Numbered from the stretch's first letter, positions 50,566-60,269 are shown. The stretch: DNA of 64,000 nucleotides from Saccharopolyspora indica (GCF_027853965.1 NZ_JAQGLB010000015.1:1-64000); one strand, 5' to 3'. Translations and numbers: made by a program. Notes: generated from the letters alone by a model not told the origin.

Positions 50566-51792
50566 GTGGGTTCGGATTCCGCACGTGGTGTCGACCGGCG
50601 GCGGCTGCTCGGGTGGAGCGGGTTGGCAGCCGCCGGTGCGGCGGCCGGTGCGCCGCTGGTGAACCGCGCGGCCTCCGCCGCGCCGGAGCGGTCGCGGCGC
50701 GACCAGATCCCTCCGGACACCCTGCCCGGCGGGGCCTACGACCGGTACGTGGCGGAACTGGCCGCGGCGGACAAGTTCTCCGGCGTGGTGCTGCTGGCGC
50801 ACCAGGGCCGGACGGTGCTGTCGCGCAGCTACGGCATGGCCGACAAGGAAAGGGGCATCCGCAACCACGAGGATGTCGCGTTCAACCTGTCCTCGGGGAG
50901 CCAGCCCTTCTTGTCGGTGGCGATCCTGCAGCTGGTGCAGCAGGGCCGGGTGGCGCTGTCGGACGCGGTGGGCACCCATCTCACGGGCTTCGCCGAGGAG
51001 ATCGCCGAGCAGGTGACCATCCACCACCTGCTCACCCCGCTCTCCGGGCTGGACGCCCCGATGCCGGACTGGCAACGCGTCTTCCACAGCAGGGAGGAAG
51101 TGCACGAGCACCACGAGCGGTGGACCCGGCAGGCCGAACTGGTCGCCGTTCCCGGTTCGGGCGACAACAGCCACCGCCCCGGCGGCGGTGCCGCCCTGGC
51201 CATCGCCGCGCAGATCGTGGAGGCCGTGACCGGCACGACGTTCTGGGACTACGTGCACCAGCACGTCTTCGGGCGCTGCGGCATGACCGGCTCGGCGTTC
51301 TACACCAGGGAGCAGTGGCTCACCGACGAGCACATCGCGCACCCGTACCTGCTCCAGGCGGACGGCAGCCGGCTGGACGCCGTCCACAACCTGGACGAGG
51401 GCGACCGGAACCCGGGCCGCGGCTTCATCGGCCACGCCTCGGGCGACGGTTTCGCCACCGCGCCGGACCTGGTCCGGTTCGCCACCGCGCTGCGCGACGG
51501 CACGGTGCTGGACGGACCCCACGCCGACCTGTTCGCCGGGCCCAAGCTCCCCGGTCCCGGCCCCTCGTCGTACGAGGCGTACACGATGCCGGTCTCGGTC
51601 ATCGGCGGCCAGTGGGTGATCGGGCGCGGCGGCGGCACCGGCGGCGGGTCCGCCAACTGGACCATCTACCCGGACAGCGGTTGGGTCGGCGTCGTCCTCA
51701 GCAACTACGACGAGGTACCGGTTCAGGAGATCTGCCTGCAGGAGATCAAGGCCATCACCGGTGTGGCGCTCGACCCGCCGGGCGGCGGCTGA
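50566..51792 (+). CDS. Tat-exported beta-lactamase-fold protein lacking catalytic Lys
   Basis: A protein of about 408 residues, from GTG 50566 behind GAGGGG. The N terminus is a twin-arginine signal (DRRRLLGWSGLAAAGA), so it is exported folded. The body follows class C beta-lactamase/esterase (serine hydrolase) sequences throughout, but the SxxK motif, expected as GSMNK, reads SSGSQPF: the general-base Lys is Gln. The YxN motif is also replaced (SGDNSH). The C-terminal GRGGGTGG resembles the HGGG motif. It is probably a binding protein or inactive relative; an altered catalytic mechanism is the alternative. Confidence 0.85.
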   Translation: MGSDSARGVDRRRLLGWSGLAAAGAAAGAPLVNRAASAAPERSRRDQIPPDTLPGGAYDRYVAELAAADKFSGVVLLAHQGRTVLSRSYGMADKERGIRNHEDVAFNLSSGSQPFLSVAILQLVQQGRVALSDAVGTHLTGFAEEIAEQVTIHHLLTPLSGLDAPMPDWQRVFHSREEVHEHHERWTRQAELVAVPGSGDNSHRPGGGAALAIAAQIVEAVTGTTFWDYVHQHVFGRCGMTGSAFYTREQWLTDEHIAHPYLLQADGSRLDAVHNLDEGDRNPGRGFIGHASGDGFATAPDLVRFATALRDGTVLDGPHADLFAGPKLPGPGPSSYEAYTMPVSVIGGQWVIGRGGGTGGGSANWTIYPDSGWVGVVLSNYDEVPVQEICLQEIKAITGVALDPPGGG

Positions 51793-51954
51793 GGGGCGCC
51801 GGTTCGGGCATCCCATCGGGCGTCAAACGTCACTCGTCGGCGCGCGGTTCGCCAGTTGTCCCTGTTGTGCCGGATGTCGCGTTCTACGTTGGTGCGCGGT
51901 GACGTTCGGCGGAGGGGAAGGCGGATCCCTCCCGTTGCTCCACGGAGGGTTCGC

Positions 51955-53178
51955 ATGACCGCATCAGAGGCAGAGGTTCTTCCGTACGAGGCGGAGCTGG
52001 CGAACGGCGCTGTCCCGGCGCAGCGCCGGGACAGCGTGACCGTCGGTGAGATGCCCGCCCTGGACGACCTGGACAACCCGCACTACCGGGACGAGCGGCG
52101 GTGGGTGGCCGGGTGCGTGGCCCGGATCCGGGCGATGCCGCGCCCGGCGACCCCGCTGCACGAGATCGCGCTCCCGGCGCAGCTGAACGGGCTGAAGCTG
52201 TACGTCAAGGACGAGACGGCCCATCCCACGAAGAGCCACAAGCACCGGCTCGCCGAGGCGTTGTTCCTCAACGCCTTCGCCAACGGCTGGCTGCGCAGCG
52301 ACGGTCCGGTCGTGGAGGCCTCCAGCGGATCCACGGCCATCTCCGAGGCGTGGTTCTGCCGCGAGCTCGGGATGCGGTTCCTGGCCGTCGTGCCCGCGGG
52401 CACCGCTGCCCGGAAGAAGAAGGCGATCACCGAGCTGGGCGGTGAGATCAAGGAGGCGTCCGGCGCGGCGATCTCGGCGGTGGCCCGCAAGACGGCGCAG
52501 GAGACCAACGGGCACTTCATGGACCAGTTCACCTACGCCGAGCGGGCCTACGACTGGCGCGCCGAGCACGGGATCGCCGCCGAGGTGATCGAGGCCGTGG
52601 ACCCGGACTGGTTCGTCATGGGCGCCGGCACCGGCGGGACCGCGGCCTCCGTGGCCCGCTACGCCCGGTACACCGACCGGAAGGTCAAGGTCTGCGTCAC
52701 CGACCCGGAGAACTCCGCCTTCTTCCCCGGCTGGCGGGACAACGATCGCGCGGCGACCGCCCCGGGCTCCCGCATCGAGGGCATCGGCCGCCCCCTGGTC
52801 GAGCCGTCGTTCCTCTTCCCGCTGGTCAACCGGATGATCCAGGTGCCGGACCCGGCGTCGATCGCCGCGATGCGGGTGGCCGCCGACCGCCTGGGAGTCC
52901 GGCCCGGTGCGTCGACCGGAACCGCGCTGTACGGGGCGCTGAAGATCCTCCACGGCATGCACGAGCGGGGCGAGACCGGCACGGTCGTCACCGTGCTGTG
53001 CGATCCGGGTGAACGCTACCTCGACACCTACTACGACGACGACTGGCTGCTGCAGCGCGGCATCGATCACGCCCCGTGGGTGCCGGTCGTCGAGGACTTC
53101 CTCGACCACGGCACGTGGAACCCGCCGACGAGCTGGGCGGCGCCGCCGGTTCCGGCGACCGTCCTGTGGAACATGTGA
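51955..53178 (+). CDS. PLP-dependent cysteine synthase-family enzyme (Cds1-like)
   Basis: A 407-residue fold-type II PLP enzyme starting at ATG 51955 behind GGAGGG. The PLP Lys lies in KDETAHPTKSHKHRLAE, the phosphate site in the Gly-rich GAGTGGTAASVA, and the substrate loop EASSGSTAISEAW resembles the mycobacterial cysteine desulfhydrase Cds1. It may make H2S, pyruvate and ammonia from cysteine, or act as a synthase. The gene is monocistronic and ends at a strong bidirectional hairpin facing the ThDP-enzyme gene. Confidence 0.88.
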   Translation: MTASEAEVLPYEAELANGAVPAQRRDSVTVGEMPALDDLDNPHYRDERRWVAGCVARIRAMPRPATPLHEIALPAQLNGLKLYVKDETAHPTKSHKHRLAEALFLNAFANGWLRSDGPVVEASSGSTAISEAWFCRELGMRFLAVVPAGTAARKKKAITELGGEIKEASGAAISAVARKTAQETNGHFMDQFTYAERAYDWRAEHGIAAEVIEAVDPDWFVMGAGTGGTAASVARYARYTDRKVKVCVTDPENSAFFPGWRDNDRAATAPGSRIEGIGRPLVEPSFLFPLVNRMIQVPDPASIAAMRVAADRLGVRPGASTGTALYGALKILHGMHERGETGTVVTVLCDPGERYLDTYYDDDWLLQRGIDHAPWVPVVEDFLDHGTWNPPTSWAAPPVPATVLWNM

Positions 53179-53189
53179 TCGGCCGGGGC

Positions 53190-53219
53190 GTCGTGCAGCT
53201 CGACGACGAGCTGCACGAC
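53190..53219. terminator. bidirectional hairpin terminator
   Basis: GTCGTGCAGCTCG at 53190-53202 pairs perfectly with CGAGCTGCACGAC at 53207-53219 around a 4-base loop. It lies in the 52-bp gap between two convergent genes and can end both transcripts. There is no T-run. Confidence 0.8.
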
Positions 53220-53230
53220 ACCACCGCTGG

Positions 53231-55138
53231 TCAGGCAGGGCCGAAGTTCCAGATCACCCGCTGACCGGCATCGCCCCGCAGCGCACCGGTCCGGCCGGTC
53301 GCGCTGATGTCGACCTCGGTCATGTCGGGAAGATCCGGGTCGGTGAGGACCTCCACGACGTAGGGCTTGCCCGCGTCGACCTCCTGGACCGCGCGGGTCA
53401 GCACCTCTTCGAGGTCGTCCGCGGATTCGACCAGGCAGCCGTCGACGCCGAACCCCGCGGCCAGCTCCACGAACGACAGCTGGGGGTTCCCGTCGAGTTC
53501 GAGGTACTCGGCCGGGCCGCTGGGCTCCCAGGCGTAGGACTTGCGCAGCACGTCCAGCCCGACCCGGAGCGTCTTGTACTGCTTGTTGTTCGTGATCAGG
53601 TACAGCACCGGGAGCTGGAACTTGGCCGCGGTCCACCAGGTGTTCAGGTAGAACAGCGCCGAACCGTCGCCCACCGCGTTGACCACGATGGGCCGCTCGC
53701 CCGCCGGCTCCCCGGCTCCGCGCACCGCACCGGCGACGCCGAGGCTGGCGGGCATCGAGTACCCCAGCGAGCCTCCCTCGGACGACGTGTAGCCGGTCGG
53801 GGAGTCGAAGCGCAGCCCCTGCTGGAAGTCCAGGGTGTCCGAGCAGGCCTCGTTGATCAGGCGGATCGAGTGGTTGCTCAGAACCCCGTTGAGCACGTCC
53901 ACCAGCATCGCGGGAGCGACGCCCCGCTCCGGGACCTCCTTCGCCCGCTGCCGGAATTCGCCGGCGAGTTCCCGGTCCTCCTGCGCCAGCTCCTCGTTCA
54001 GGCGGTCCACGTGCCCCTGGTCGTAGCGGGGATGGGTCTTGACCGCCGCGGTGATCTTGGGCAGGGCGTCCCTGATGTCGCCCAGCGGCGCCGCCGCCCC
54101 GTAGTGGTTCTTGCCGATCTGCCACGGGTCGTTGTGCAGGTAGACCTGGGTCAGGTGCGCGGGGATCAGCGGCCCCTCGTCCCAGTTGTAGATCACGAGC
54201 TGCGCCTGCGCGTTGAAGCCGCACAGGAACACGGTGTCCCGCACCGCTTCCTCGTCCTTGCGCCCCAGGACCTGCCGGACCTGCTGCTGGACGCTCGGCA
54301 GCTCGCCCCGCGCGTGCGCCAGGTGGTACGGGTAGTTGAGGTAGCTGCTGAGCTGCTCGGTGTACACCGGGGCGCCGATGGCCGTGGCCAGGTCCTGGAG
54401 TTCGCGCCACGCCCCGGCTTCGCCGACCCCGTCGCCGGCGACGATGACCGGGTACCGGGACCTGGCCAGGAGATCGGCGGCCTTGTCCAGCTCGGAGGGC
54501 TGCGCCTGGAACTCGCCTGCGATCCGGGTGAACCGGCCGCGCTGCGGATCGGCCCCCGGCTGCACCAGGAACTCCCACGGGATCGACAGGAACACCGGCC
54601 CCATCGGCGGCGCGAGCGCGGTCTTCAGCGCGCGCTGCATGGCCATGCCGATCTCGTCGGGACCGCGCACCTCGTAGGCCCACTTGGTGTACTGCTGGGC
54701 GACCTGGACCAGGTCCGACCCCAGCAGCGGTTCCTGGATGAGGAGGTTGCTGTGCTGCTGGCCGCACAGCACCAGCAGCGGGACGTGCGACCGGGACGCG
54801 TTGAAGAGGTTCCCGATCGCGTGGCCGACTCCCGGCGTGACGTGCAACCCGACCACGCCGGGCACGACTTCGCCGCTGCCGGTCCGCCGGTGGCGCGCGT
54901 ACCCCATCGCGGCGCCGAGGGCGATGTTCTCGTGCAGGCAGGGCACGTACTCGATCCGGTTCTCCGGAACGTCGGTGCCGTCGATGAGCGGGATCTCGTT
55001 GGTACCGGGAACTCCGTAGAGCCGGTCGACACCTGCGGTCCTGAGGTAGTCGAAGATGATGTCCCGGCCCAGCCGGGGGTTGTTCTCCTGCTCGATCGGG
55101 AGCCACTGCGCGGACTGCCCGTGCTCGGTCTCGGTCAC
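53231..55138 (-). CDS. thiamine diphosphate-dependent enzyme (benzoylformate decarboxylase-like)
   Basis: A protein of about 635 residues. GTG 55138 is preferred because AGGAGGAG precedes it with good spacing; ATG 55159 is in frame upstream. The Pyr domain has the activating Glu in CLHENIALGAAMGYAR, and the PP domain has the metal/ThDP motif GDGSALFYLNTWWTAAK ending LITNN. It resembles benzoylformate decarboxylase and acetolactate synthase-like proteins with an extra 80 or so residues in the middle. The substrate is open. The gene stands alone. Confidence 0.87.
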   Translation of the reverse strand: MTETEHGQSAQWLPIEQENNPRLGRDIIFDYLRTAGVDRLYGVPGTNEIPLIDGTDVPENRIEYVPCLHENIALGAAMGYARHRRTGSGEVVPGVVGLHVTPGVGHAIGNLFNASRSHVPLLVLCGQQHSNLLIQEPLLGSDLVQVAQQYTKWAYEVRGPDEIGMAMQRALKTALAPPMGPVFLSIPWEFLVQPGADPQRGRFTRIAGEFQAQPSELDKAADLLARSRYPVIVAGDGVGEAGAWRELQDLATAIGAPVYTEQLSSYLNYPYHLAHARGELPSVQQQVRQVLGRKDEEAVRDTVFLCGFNAQAQLVIYNWDEGPLIPAHLTQVYLHNDPWQIGKNHYGAAAPLGDIRDALPKITAAVKTHPRYDQGHVDRLNEELAQEDRELAGEFRQRAKEVPERGVAPAMLVDVLNGVLSNHSIRLINEACSDTLDFQQGLRFDSPTGYTSSEGGSLGYSMPASLGVAGAVRGAGEPAGERPIVVNAVGDGSALFYLNTWWTAAKFQLPVLYLITNNKQYKTLRVGLDVLRKSYAWEPSGPAEYLELDGNPQLSFVELAAGFGVDGCLVESADDLEEVLTRAVQEVDAGKPYVVEVLTDPDLPDMTEVDISATGRTGALRGDAGQRVIWNFGPA

Positions 55139-55522
55139 CTCGTTCTCCTCCTCGGTCATCGAGTCGTGAACCCGGCGGTGCTGTGCGGCGCTGCGATCGC
55201 AGCCAGGATCCCGTTGCGGGATCAGAGGATTCACCCGCGCGTCGGCACTGCCACCGCACCTGCTGCCGCAGCTCGTGCGAGCTGTCCGCGGCGGTGCGGT
55301 TCCCCAGCGAGCACCGGCACGCTTCGTCCCCGGTCGTCGAGCGTTCGTCGTATCCGTCCCCAGCCCGCTCGTGCACGCCGGCGATCACCTGCCGACTGCG
55401 ACCCGAAGGTAACAGGACCCCCCGGTGCCGCAGGGCGGATCGCGACAACCGGGGAAATCCCTCGCGTGTCGGTGGGGTGGGGCATGATCACCGACCTGTC
55501 CCGCACTTCTCGAAGGAGGAAC

Positions 55523-56476
55523 GTGGTTACTGCCGATGGATCCGGCTGGGCCGGTCTGGGTTTCCGCGACTGGATGGACTACGACCTGATCCGGGCGCGG
55601 CTCGATGCCGGCGCGGATCCGAACGCCCCCGCGTGGGGGAGCAGGCCCCTGCACGCGGCGGCCGAGCGCGGTTCACCGGAGGTCGTCGCGGAGCTGGCGC
55701 GTCGCGTCGACGATCTCGACGCGGAGCACGAGGGCGCCACGGCGCTCTGGCTCGCCGTCTACGCCGACCGCCCGGACAACGCACGGGTCCTGGCCGCCGC
55801 CGGAGCCGATCCGCGGCTGCCGATGATGGCCGGCTGGTCACCTGCCCGCCTCAGCCTCGCCGGGCCGACCCCCGACCTGTTCGACCTCGAACCCGGGGAG
55901 TTCGAGCTGTCCCGGGAAGAAGCCCTCGCGGCGGCCGAAGGGCAGCGGTTGACCGCGGTCCTCGACGGCCTGGGGTTCGCCGACGGGCTCGGCCTGGCCG
56001 CGGTCGCGGGAATCAGCGCCGCCGAGGCGGCACGGCGGCTGGAGGCCGTGCCCGTCGAGGGAATCGACCCCGACCCTCACGCCTTCGACCAGGACCTGGA
56101 CCTCATCGGGGCCACCGATGTGCCCGGTGGCTGCGTCATCAGCCAGCCGTGGGGCTACGCGCCGCAGATGCCGGGTGTGACGAGCCGGCTGTCCGCGGGC
56201 ACCGTCTGCTACGGCCTCTACGCCAACCCCAAGAGCGGCAACCAGGGGAGCATCGCGCGCGATGGCGCCATCGAAGGCTGGGACCTGCACCCCGGCGGTG
56301 ACCCCTTTCCCGGTGATCCCGCCGAAGAAGTCCTCGCCGCCTACCTCTACCAGCACAACGCCGTCGCCTACAGCTGCGCCTACGCAGGTCTGCGGCTGAC
56401 CGACACCCGGGCGATCAACGGCAAACCCGACCGCTGGCTGCGGCTGCCCGAGCGCGACCACTGGGAGTGGCCCTAG
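55523..56476 (+). CDS. ankyrin-repeat protein
   Basis: A 317-residue cytoplasmic protein starting at GTG 55523 behind AAGGAGG. Residues about 15-115 hold three ankyrin repeats (IRARLDAGADPNAP, RPLHAAAERGSPEVVAELAR, TALWLAVYADRPDNARVLAAAGADP). The remaining 200 residues are acidic and globular, ending in a conserved-looking block (GGCVISQPWGYAPQMPG, DHWEWP). The C-terminal domain is not recognised. Ankyrin proteins of this layout may be immunity or regulatory factors; no toxin gene is adjacent. Confidence 0.85.
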   Translation: MVTADGSGWAGLGFRDWMDYDLIRARLDAGADPNAPAWGSRPLHAAAERGSPEVVAELARRVDDLDAEHEGATALWLAVYADRPDNARVLAAAGADPRLPMMAGWSPARLSLAGPTPDLFDLEPGEFELSREEALAAAEGQRLTAVLDGLGFADGLGLAAVAGISAAEAARRLEAVPVEGIDPDPHAFDQDLDLIGATDVPGGCVISQPWGYAPQMPGVTSRLSAGTVCYGLYANPKSGNQGSIARDGAIEGWDLHPGGDPFPGDPAEEVLAAYLYQHNAVAYSCAYAGLRLTDTRAINGKPDRWLRLPERDHWEWP

Positions 56477-56778
56477 GCTGGACTCCGCGCCGCGCCGTGC
56501 GGCCTCGGGCCGATGGCCGGACCGCGATCACCGGTGACCAATGTGGACGGTAATGCTGCGGTGCCGTGCGGCCCCTGGCGCGGCGCCGTCGGCACAGCTG
56601 GCAGGTTCCGCCGCCGCAACTGCGGACGTCGGATCTCCTGAAAAGCCAACCGGGGCAGCGCTTGCCGGTCATACTGTGGTGGTGTCTCAACCCCAGGATC
56701 ACATCGGCAACGTCTTCGGCGGTCACCCGCACATCGTCGTTCGGACCGGGGGCGTCGGACGTAGCGCTGGTCTCGGCC

Positions 56779-58296
56779 ATGGCTGCTGACAGGCCCGCGA
56801 ACTCGGGGCACGACCTGGGGCTGATGCTCCGCGAGGTGACGCAGCCGAACGGTGTGCGCCGCTTGCTGAAGTCGCTGGCGAGCCAGGTCGGCGGCTGGGC
56901 GATGTTGCTCGATCAGACCGGTGAACCGGTCGCGGCCGCTCCCGCACCGCCGAAGGACCTGCTGCCGGAGATCGAGGACGCGATCGGCTCCGTCGTCGCC
57001 TGCCGACGCCAGTCGGCCTCGATCGAACTCGGCTCGCACTCGGTGTGGATTATCGCCGTCGGCCAGGTGCAACCGTGCCCGATCCTCGTGGTGGCCAAGC
57101 ACGGCTCGTTTCCCGCGGATGCCGTCGGAACGGTCATGGACGCCGTCCGGTTGCTCGGCCTGCGGGTCTGGGGCGACGGCATCGAACGCAAGCAGGGCGA
57201 GGTCAAGCGCGCGGAAGCCCTGACCCGGGAAGCGGTGCTCCACCTGCTCATGGCCGGACATCTCGACGGGGCCCGGCGCGTGGCGGGCGCACTGCGACCG
57301 GAACTGCCGGACCGGCTCCGGGTCTGCGTCGTCGAATGCGGTGCCGGCGAGCGGGACGAGTACGCCGATCGTTGTTTCGAAGCGTCTGGTCGAACCGCGT
57401 GGATCGTCCGATGTCCCGTCTACGACCAGCAGCTCATCGTGCTGGCGCCGGCGGTGCAGGACCGGCCGGAGTCCGCCGAGTTCGACGCAGTGCTTCAGGA
57501 GCTGATCGCGAGCGGACGCGATGTTCACGTGGGAGTGGGCCCGCCTGTGGCGTTGCGCGACACGGCATCCGGCTACGAGCAGGCGTTCCACGCGGTCGCG
57601 ATGGCGAAGCACGATGCCACCCGGTTCGCCACCTTCGGCCCCGCGACCGCGCTCTCGGCGTTGTTCGGCCGGGCAGGCCAGGAATGGGCGGCGAGCGTGC
57701 TCGAGCCGTTGCTCGACTTCACCCCGGAACGCAGCCAGGACCCCGATGGCGACGAGCTGTTGTCGACCTTGCGCTCGTGGCTGAGCTTCTACGGCAAGGC
57801 GGCGGCCCAGCTGAAGGTCCACCGCAACACGGTGTCCATCCGGTTGCGCCGCATCGAGCGGATCCTGGGTCGCGACCTCGACGACGTCACCGCGCAGGCG
57901 ATCCTGGATCTGGCGTTGCGGCTGCTCAACCGCTCGATCCGGCCGCGCAGCGGGCAAGTGCCCGAACTCGACGACCTGCTCGACGCCGCGCCGGTGCGGC
58001 AGTGGGCGCGGACGCTGCTCTCGCCCGTGCTCGACAACGATTCACGGCTGGCCCTGACGACGCTGCGCACTTGGCTGGGCTGCGACGCGCGGTTGGAGGA
58101 GACCGCCGTTGCACTGGGAATTTCTGTTCCGGGCGCGCGCAAGCGCCTGCTGCGCATCGAAGGAATCCTCGGCAGATCGCTGCTGAACGGGCCGTCGGCC
58201 CGGTACGACGTGGTGTTGGCCCTTCGGGCGCTGGACGGCCGGGTGAGCGCGGGCGGTGACACCGGTGCTGCCGGGCACGTCCCCGGTGCGCCCTAG
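56779..58296 (+). CDS. PucR-like regulator with two HTH_30 units
   Basis: A protein of about 505 residues. The start is uncertain: ATG 56779 and ATG 56824 (MLREV) both lack a good ribosome site. The N-terminal part is a sensor region with GGWAMLLDQTGEP. A PucR/CdaR HTH (KVHRNTVSIRLRRIERILG) lies near residue 350, and a second, similar unit (ISVPGARKRLLRIEGILG) lies near residue 450. Duplicated output domains are unusual in this family. Its 3' end overlaps the GAF-protein gene by four bases, tail to tail. The target genes are unknown. Confidence 0.83.
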   Translation: MAADRPANSGHDLGLMLREVTQPNGVRRLLKSLASQVGGWAMLLDQTGEPVAAAPAPPKDLLPEIEDAIGSVVACRRQSASIELGSHSVWIIAVGQVQPCPILVVAKHGSFPADAVGTVMDAVRLLGLRVWGDGIERKQGEVKRAEALTREAVLHLLMAGHLDGARRVAGALRPELPDRLRVCVVECGAGERDEYADRCFEASGRTAWIVRCPVYDQQLIVLAPAVQDRPESAEFDAVLQELIASGRDVHVGVGPPVALRDTASGYEQAFHAVAMAKHDATRFATFGPATALSALFGRAGQEWAASVLEPLLDFTPERSQDPDGDELLSTLRSWLSFYGKAAAQLKVHRNTVSIRLRRIERILGRDLDDVTAQAILDLALRLLNRSIRPRSGQVPELDDLLDAAPVRQWARTLLSPVLDNDSRLALTTLRTWLGCDARLEETAVALGISVPGARKRLLRIEGILGRSLLNGPSARYDVVLALRALDGRVSAGGDTGAAGHVPGAP

Positions 58297-58898
58297 GACG
58301 TGGTGTACTCGCCCCGTTCGATCCTGGAGACCAGCTGGGCCGCCATCCGCTTGATGATCTCCAGGCCTTCCCGGCCCCACTCCCGCGGGACCTGATCCAC
58401 AACGCAGATCGTTCCCAGAGCGGTGCCCGTGCGGTCGATCAGCGGGGCGCCGAGGTAGGCGCGGACGCCGATCTCGTCCGCCACGGGGTTTCCGGAGAAG
58501 GGCGCGTAATCGCGGATGTTGTGCAGGACCAGCGCTCGGCGGCGAGCGGCTACGTAGACGCAGTAGCCGTGGTCGCGGTCCATGGTCCGCATCGGATCGT
58601 CCGCCGGCAGCGGGGGCGCGGGCTCCGTCTCCGATGCGGTGCCGCTGCGCGTCACGTGCAGGCCCGCGAAGTACTGCCGGTCGTCGTCCATGAAGTTGAC
58701 CATGGCGAACGGGGCTTCGAGAGTGGCCGCCAGTTCACCGGCGAACTCGTCGAACTCCGGTATTGGCCGACTGCTGATCCCGAGTTCGCGCAGTCGCCGC
58801 GAGCGGGCGGCTGCCTCGACGTCCTCGGGTGGGAGGAGCAGGCGATGTCCGTCGACTTTCGGGTACTTCCTCGAAGCAGGGTCGTGCGGGAGGGACAA
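58293..58898 (-). CDS. GAF-domain protein
   Basis: A 201-residue cytoplasmic protein starting at TTG 58898 behind AAGGAG. Residues about 40-195 form one GAF domain: RLRELGI, FAMVNFMDDDRQYFAGL, DHGYCVYVAARRRALVLHNI and AYLGAPLIDRTGTALGTICVVD. There is no output domain, which fits small-molecule or redox sensors and free methionine-sulfoxide-reductase-like GAF proteins; their catalytic Cys set is not complete here. It faces the double-HTH regulator tail to tail. Confidence 0.88.
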   Translation of the reverse strand: MSLPHDPASRKYPKVDGHRLLLPPEDVEAAARSRRLRELGISSRPIPEFDEFAGELAATLEAPFAMVNFMDDDRQYFAGLHVTRSGTASETEPAPPLPADDPMRTMDRDHGYCVYVAARRRALVLHNIRDYAPFSGNPVADEIGVRAYLGAPLIDRTGTALGTICVVDQVPREWGREGLEIIKRMAAQLVSRIERGEYTTS

Positions 58899-59243
58899 GG
58901 GAACTCCTTGCGGTGATCTGATGTGCGACGGTCGAAAGGGAACTCGATCGCCGGAACCGGTCGTGACGACTCGGAGAACGTCGTCGGACGCCGTTCTCGG
59001 GCAGCATGAAGATGCCGATGTGCCATTGCTTTCCCGCCGAAGCGGACGCTGGCGGGCGCGGATCAGTCCCAGGCGAACATGACGTGCCCGAATTCCACGG
59101 CTATGTCATGTTCGGCCGAGCGGCGATGGAACATCGGCATCCTGCGAGCGGTGATGTTCTCGTCCATCACCGGAATTGAGCTGAGCGGCGTGTTCCGGCG
59201 AGTGGGAAGAACTCTCGGAAACCGTTGCGCCACTTCTCTCAGA
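58899..59243. other. 345-bp stretch without a clear gene
   Basis: No well-supported gene. A minus-strand frame at 59063-59166 (MDENITARRMPMFHRRSAEH...) has protein-like composition but no ribosome site, so a 34-residue peptide or a remnant is possible. The DNA is slightly less GC-rich than its neighbours and should hold the GAF gene promoter near 58900-59000. Confidence 0.4.
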
Positions 59244-60269
59244 TCAGGCCGGCTCCGTCGCCTGGACGGGAAGGGAGAGGTACGGGAACTCATCGCGCAG
59301 CCGGCCCGATGCCGCCCGGCTGTCCAAGCCCAGCGGCACCGCCTTGTTCAGCACGACACCGAACATGACCTCAGGACCGCACTCGGTCAGGCCGCGTCCG
59401 TTGCGCTTGGCGAAGCCGAAGTTCGCCGGCGTGCCGATCTCGTAGCGCAGCAGGTCCGGGAAGATGGTCTCGCTGACCTGCCGGGCGTAGTCGGCCGGGT
59501 CGGCCGCGGTGCGCAGCTCGGCGACGACCCGGGCGACGAGCTCCCGGACGGCCGGACCGTAGATCTCCTGGTCCTGGCTGGGCTGGGTGGTGTTGTACTG
59601 GCTGGCCCGGTCCGAGTCGTCCGGGTGGAAGATCGTGTTGATCAGCGGCTGCGCGCAGCGGTTGATCTGGCGCCATCCGCCGGCATCGGTCGGCAGCACC
59701 GTGACTCCCCAGAACCCGATGGTGTCCGCACCGAACGCGTCGTTCGGGACCTCGAGCACGATCGCGCTGACGTTGGTCCCGGCGAAGAGGTTCGCGGCCT
59801 CGCTGCTGTCCCAGTCGCCGAGGTCGATGGTCCCGCCTCCGGCGACCGCGTTCTTGACCGCGGTGATCACGGTGGGCTCGATGTAGAACGGATCCGCCGC
59901 CGGGCCCGCCCAGATGCGGGTGCCGCCCGTTCCGGAGATCTCCGCACCGGTCGTCCCGCTGAGGACGAGCACTCCGGCGGCGTCGCGATCGCGAGCATCC
60001 GCCCCGTCGAGCCGACGCAGTTCCAAGGGCTGCCTGCCGTCGGCGTCCTGCTCGCCGAAGGTCACCCGGAACGTGATGTCCTCGATCGCGTCGTCGTCGG
60101 TGTCCACTTTGAATTCGTAGACGCCCTCGGGGTGGAATGCGCCCGCACCCGACAGCGGATTCACGTTGATGACGAACGCGGTCCCGCCGGTTCCTCGAAA
60201 CAGGTACACATCGCTGATGTCCAGGCGCGGATCCTGCCGGGCCAGCGGGGAATCAAGGTGGTGCGACAT
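59244..60269 (-). CDS. DUF4331-domain protein
   Basis: A 341-residue protein starting at ATG 60269 with GGAG 6 bp upstream. It opens with the DUF4331 signature MSHHLDSPLARQDPRLDISDVYLF and includes INVNPLSG, WAGPAADPFYIEP and the LPTDAGGWRQINRCAQPLINT block. No signal peptide is visible at this start. The fold is predicted beta-propeller-like and the function is unknown. The nearest genes are unrelated and oriented the same way at a distance. Confidence 0.88.
   Translation of the reverse strand: MSHHLDSPLARQDPRLDISDVYLFRGTGGTAFVINVNPLSGAGAFHPEGVYEFKVDTDDDAIEDITFRVTFGEQDADGRQPLELRRLDGADARDRDAAGVLVLSGTTGAEISGTGGTRIWAGPAADPFYIEPTVITAVKNAVAGGGTIDLGDWDSSEAANLFAGTNVSAIVLEVPNDAFGADTIGFWGVTVLPTDAGGWRQINRCAQPLINTIFHPDDSDRASQYNTTQPSQDQEIYGPAVRELVARVVAELRTAADPADYARQVSETIFPDLLRYEIGTPANFGFAKRNGRGLTECGPEVMFGVVLNKAVPLGLDSRAASGRLRDEFPYLSLPVQATEPA

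Noticed and set aside
53009-55522. Long plus-strand frame leading into the ankyrin gene
   Set aside because: It is antisense to the ThDP-enzyme gene; the ankyrin protein has its own ribosome site and GTG at 55523.
56415-56780. 121-codon minus-strand frame with a CGGGTCQLC segment
   Set aside because: Its first 35 codons look protein-like, but it has no ribosome site, its start overlaps that of the PucR-like gene head to head, and its end runs into the ankyrin gene.
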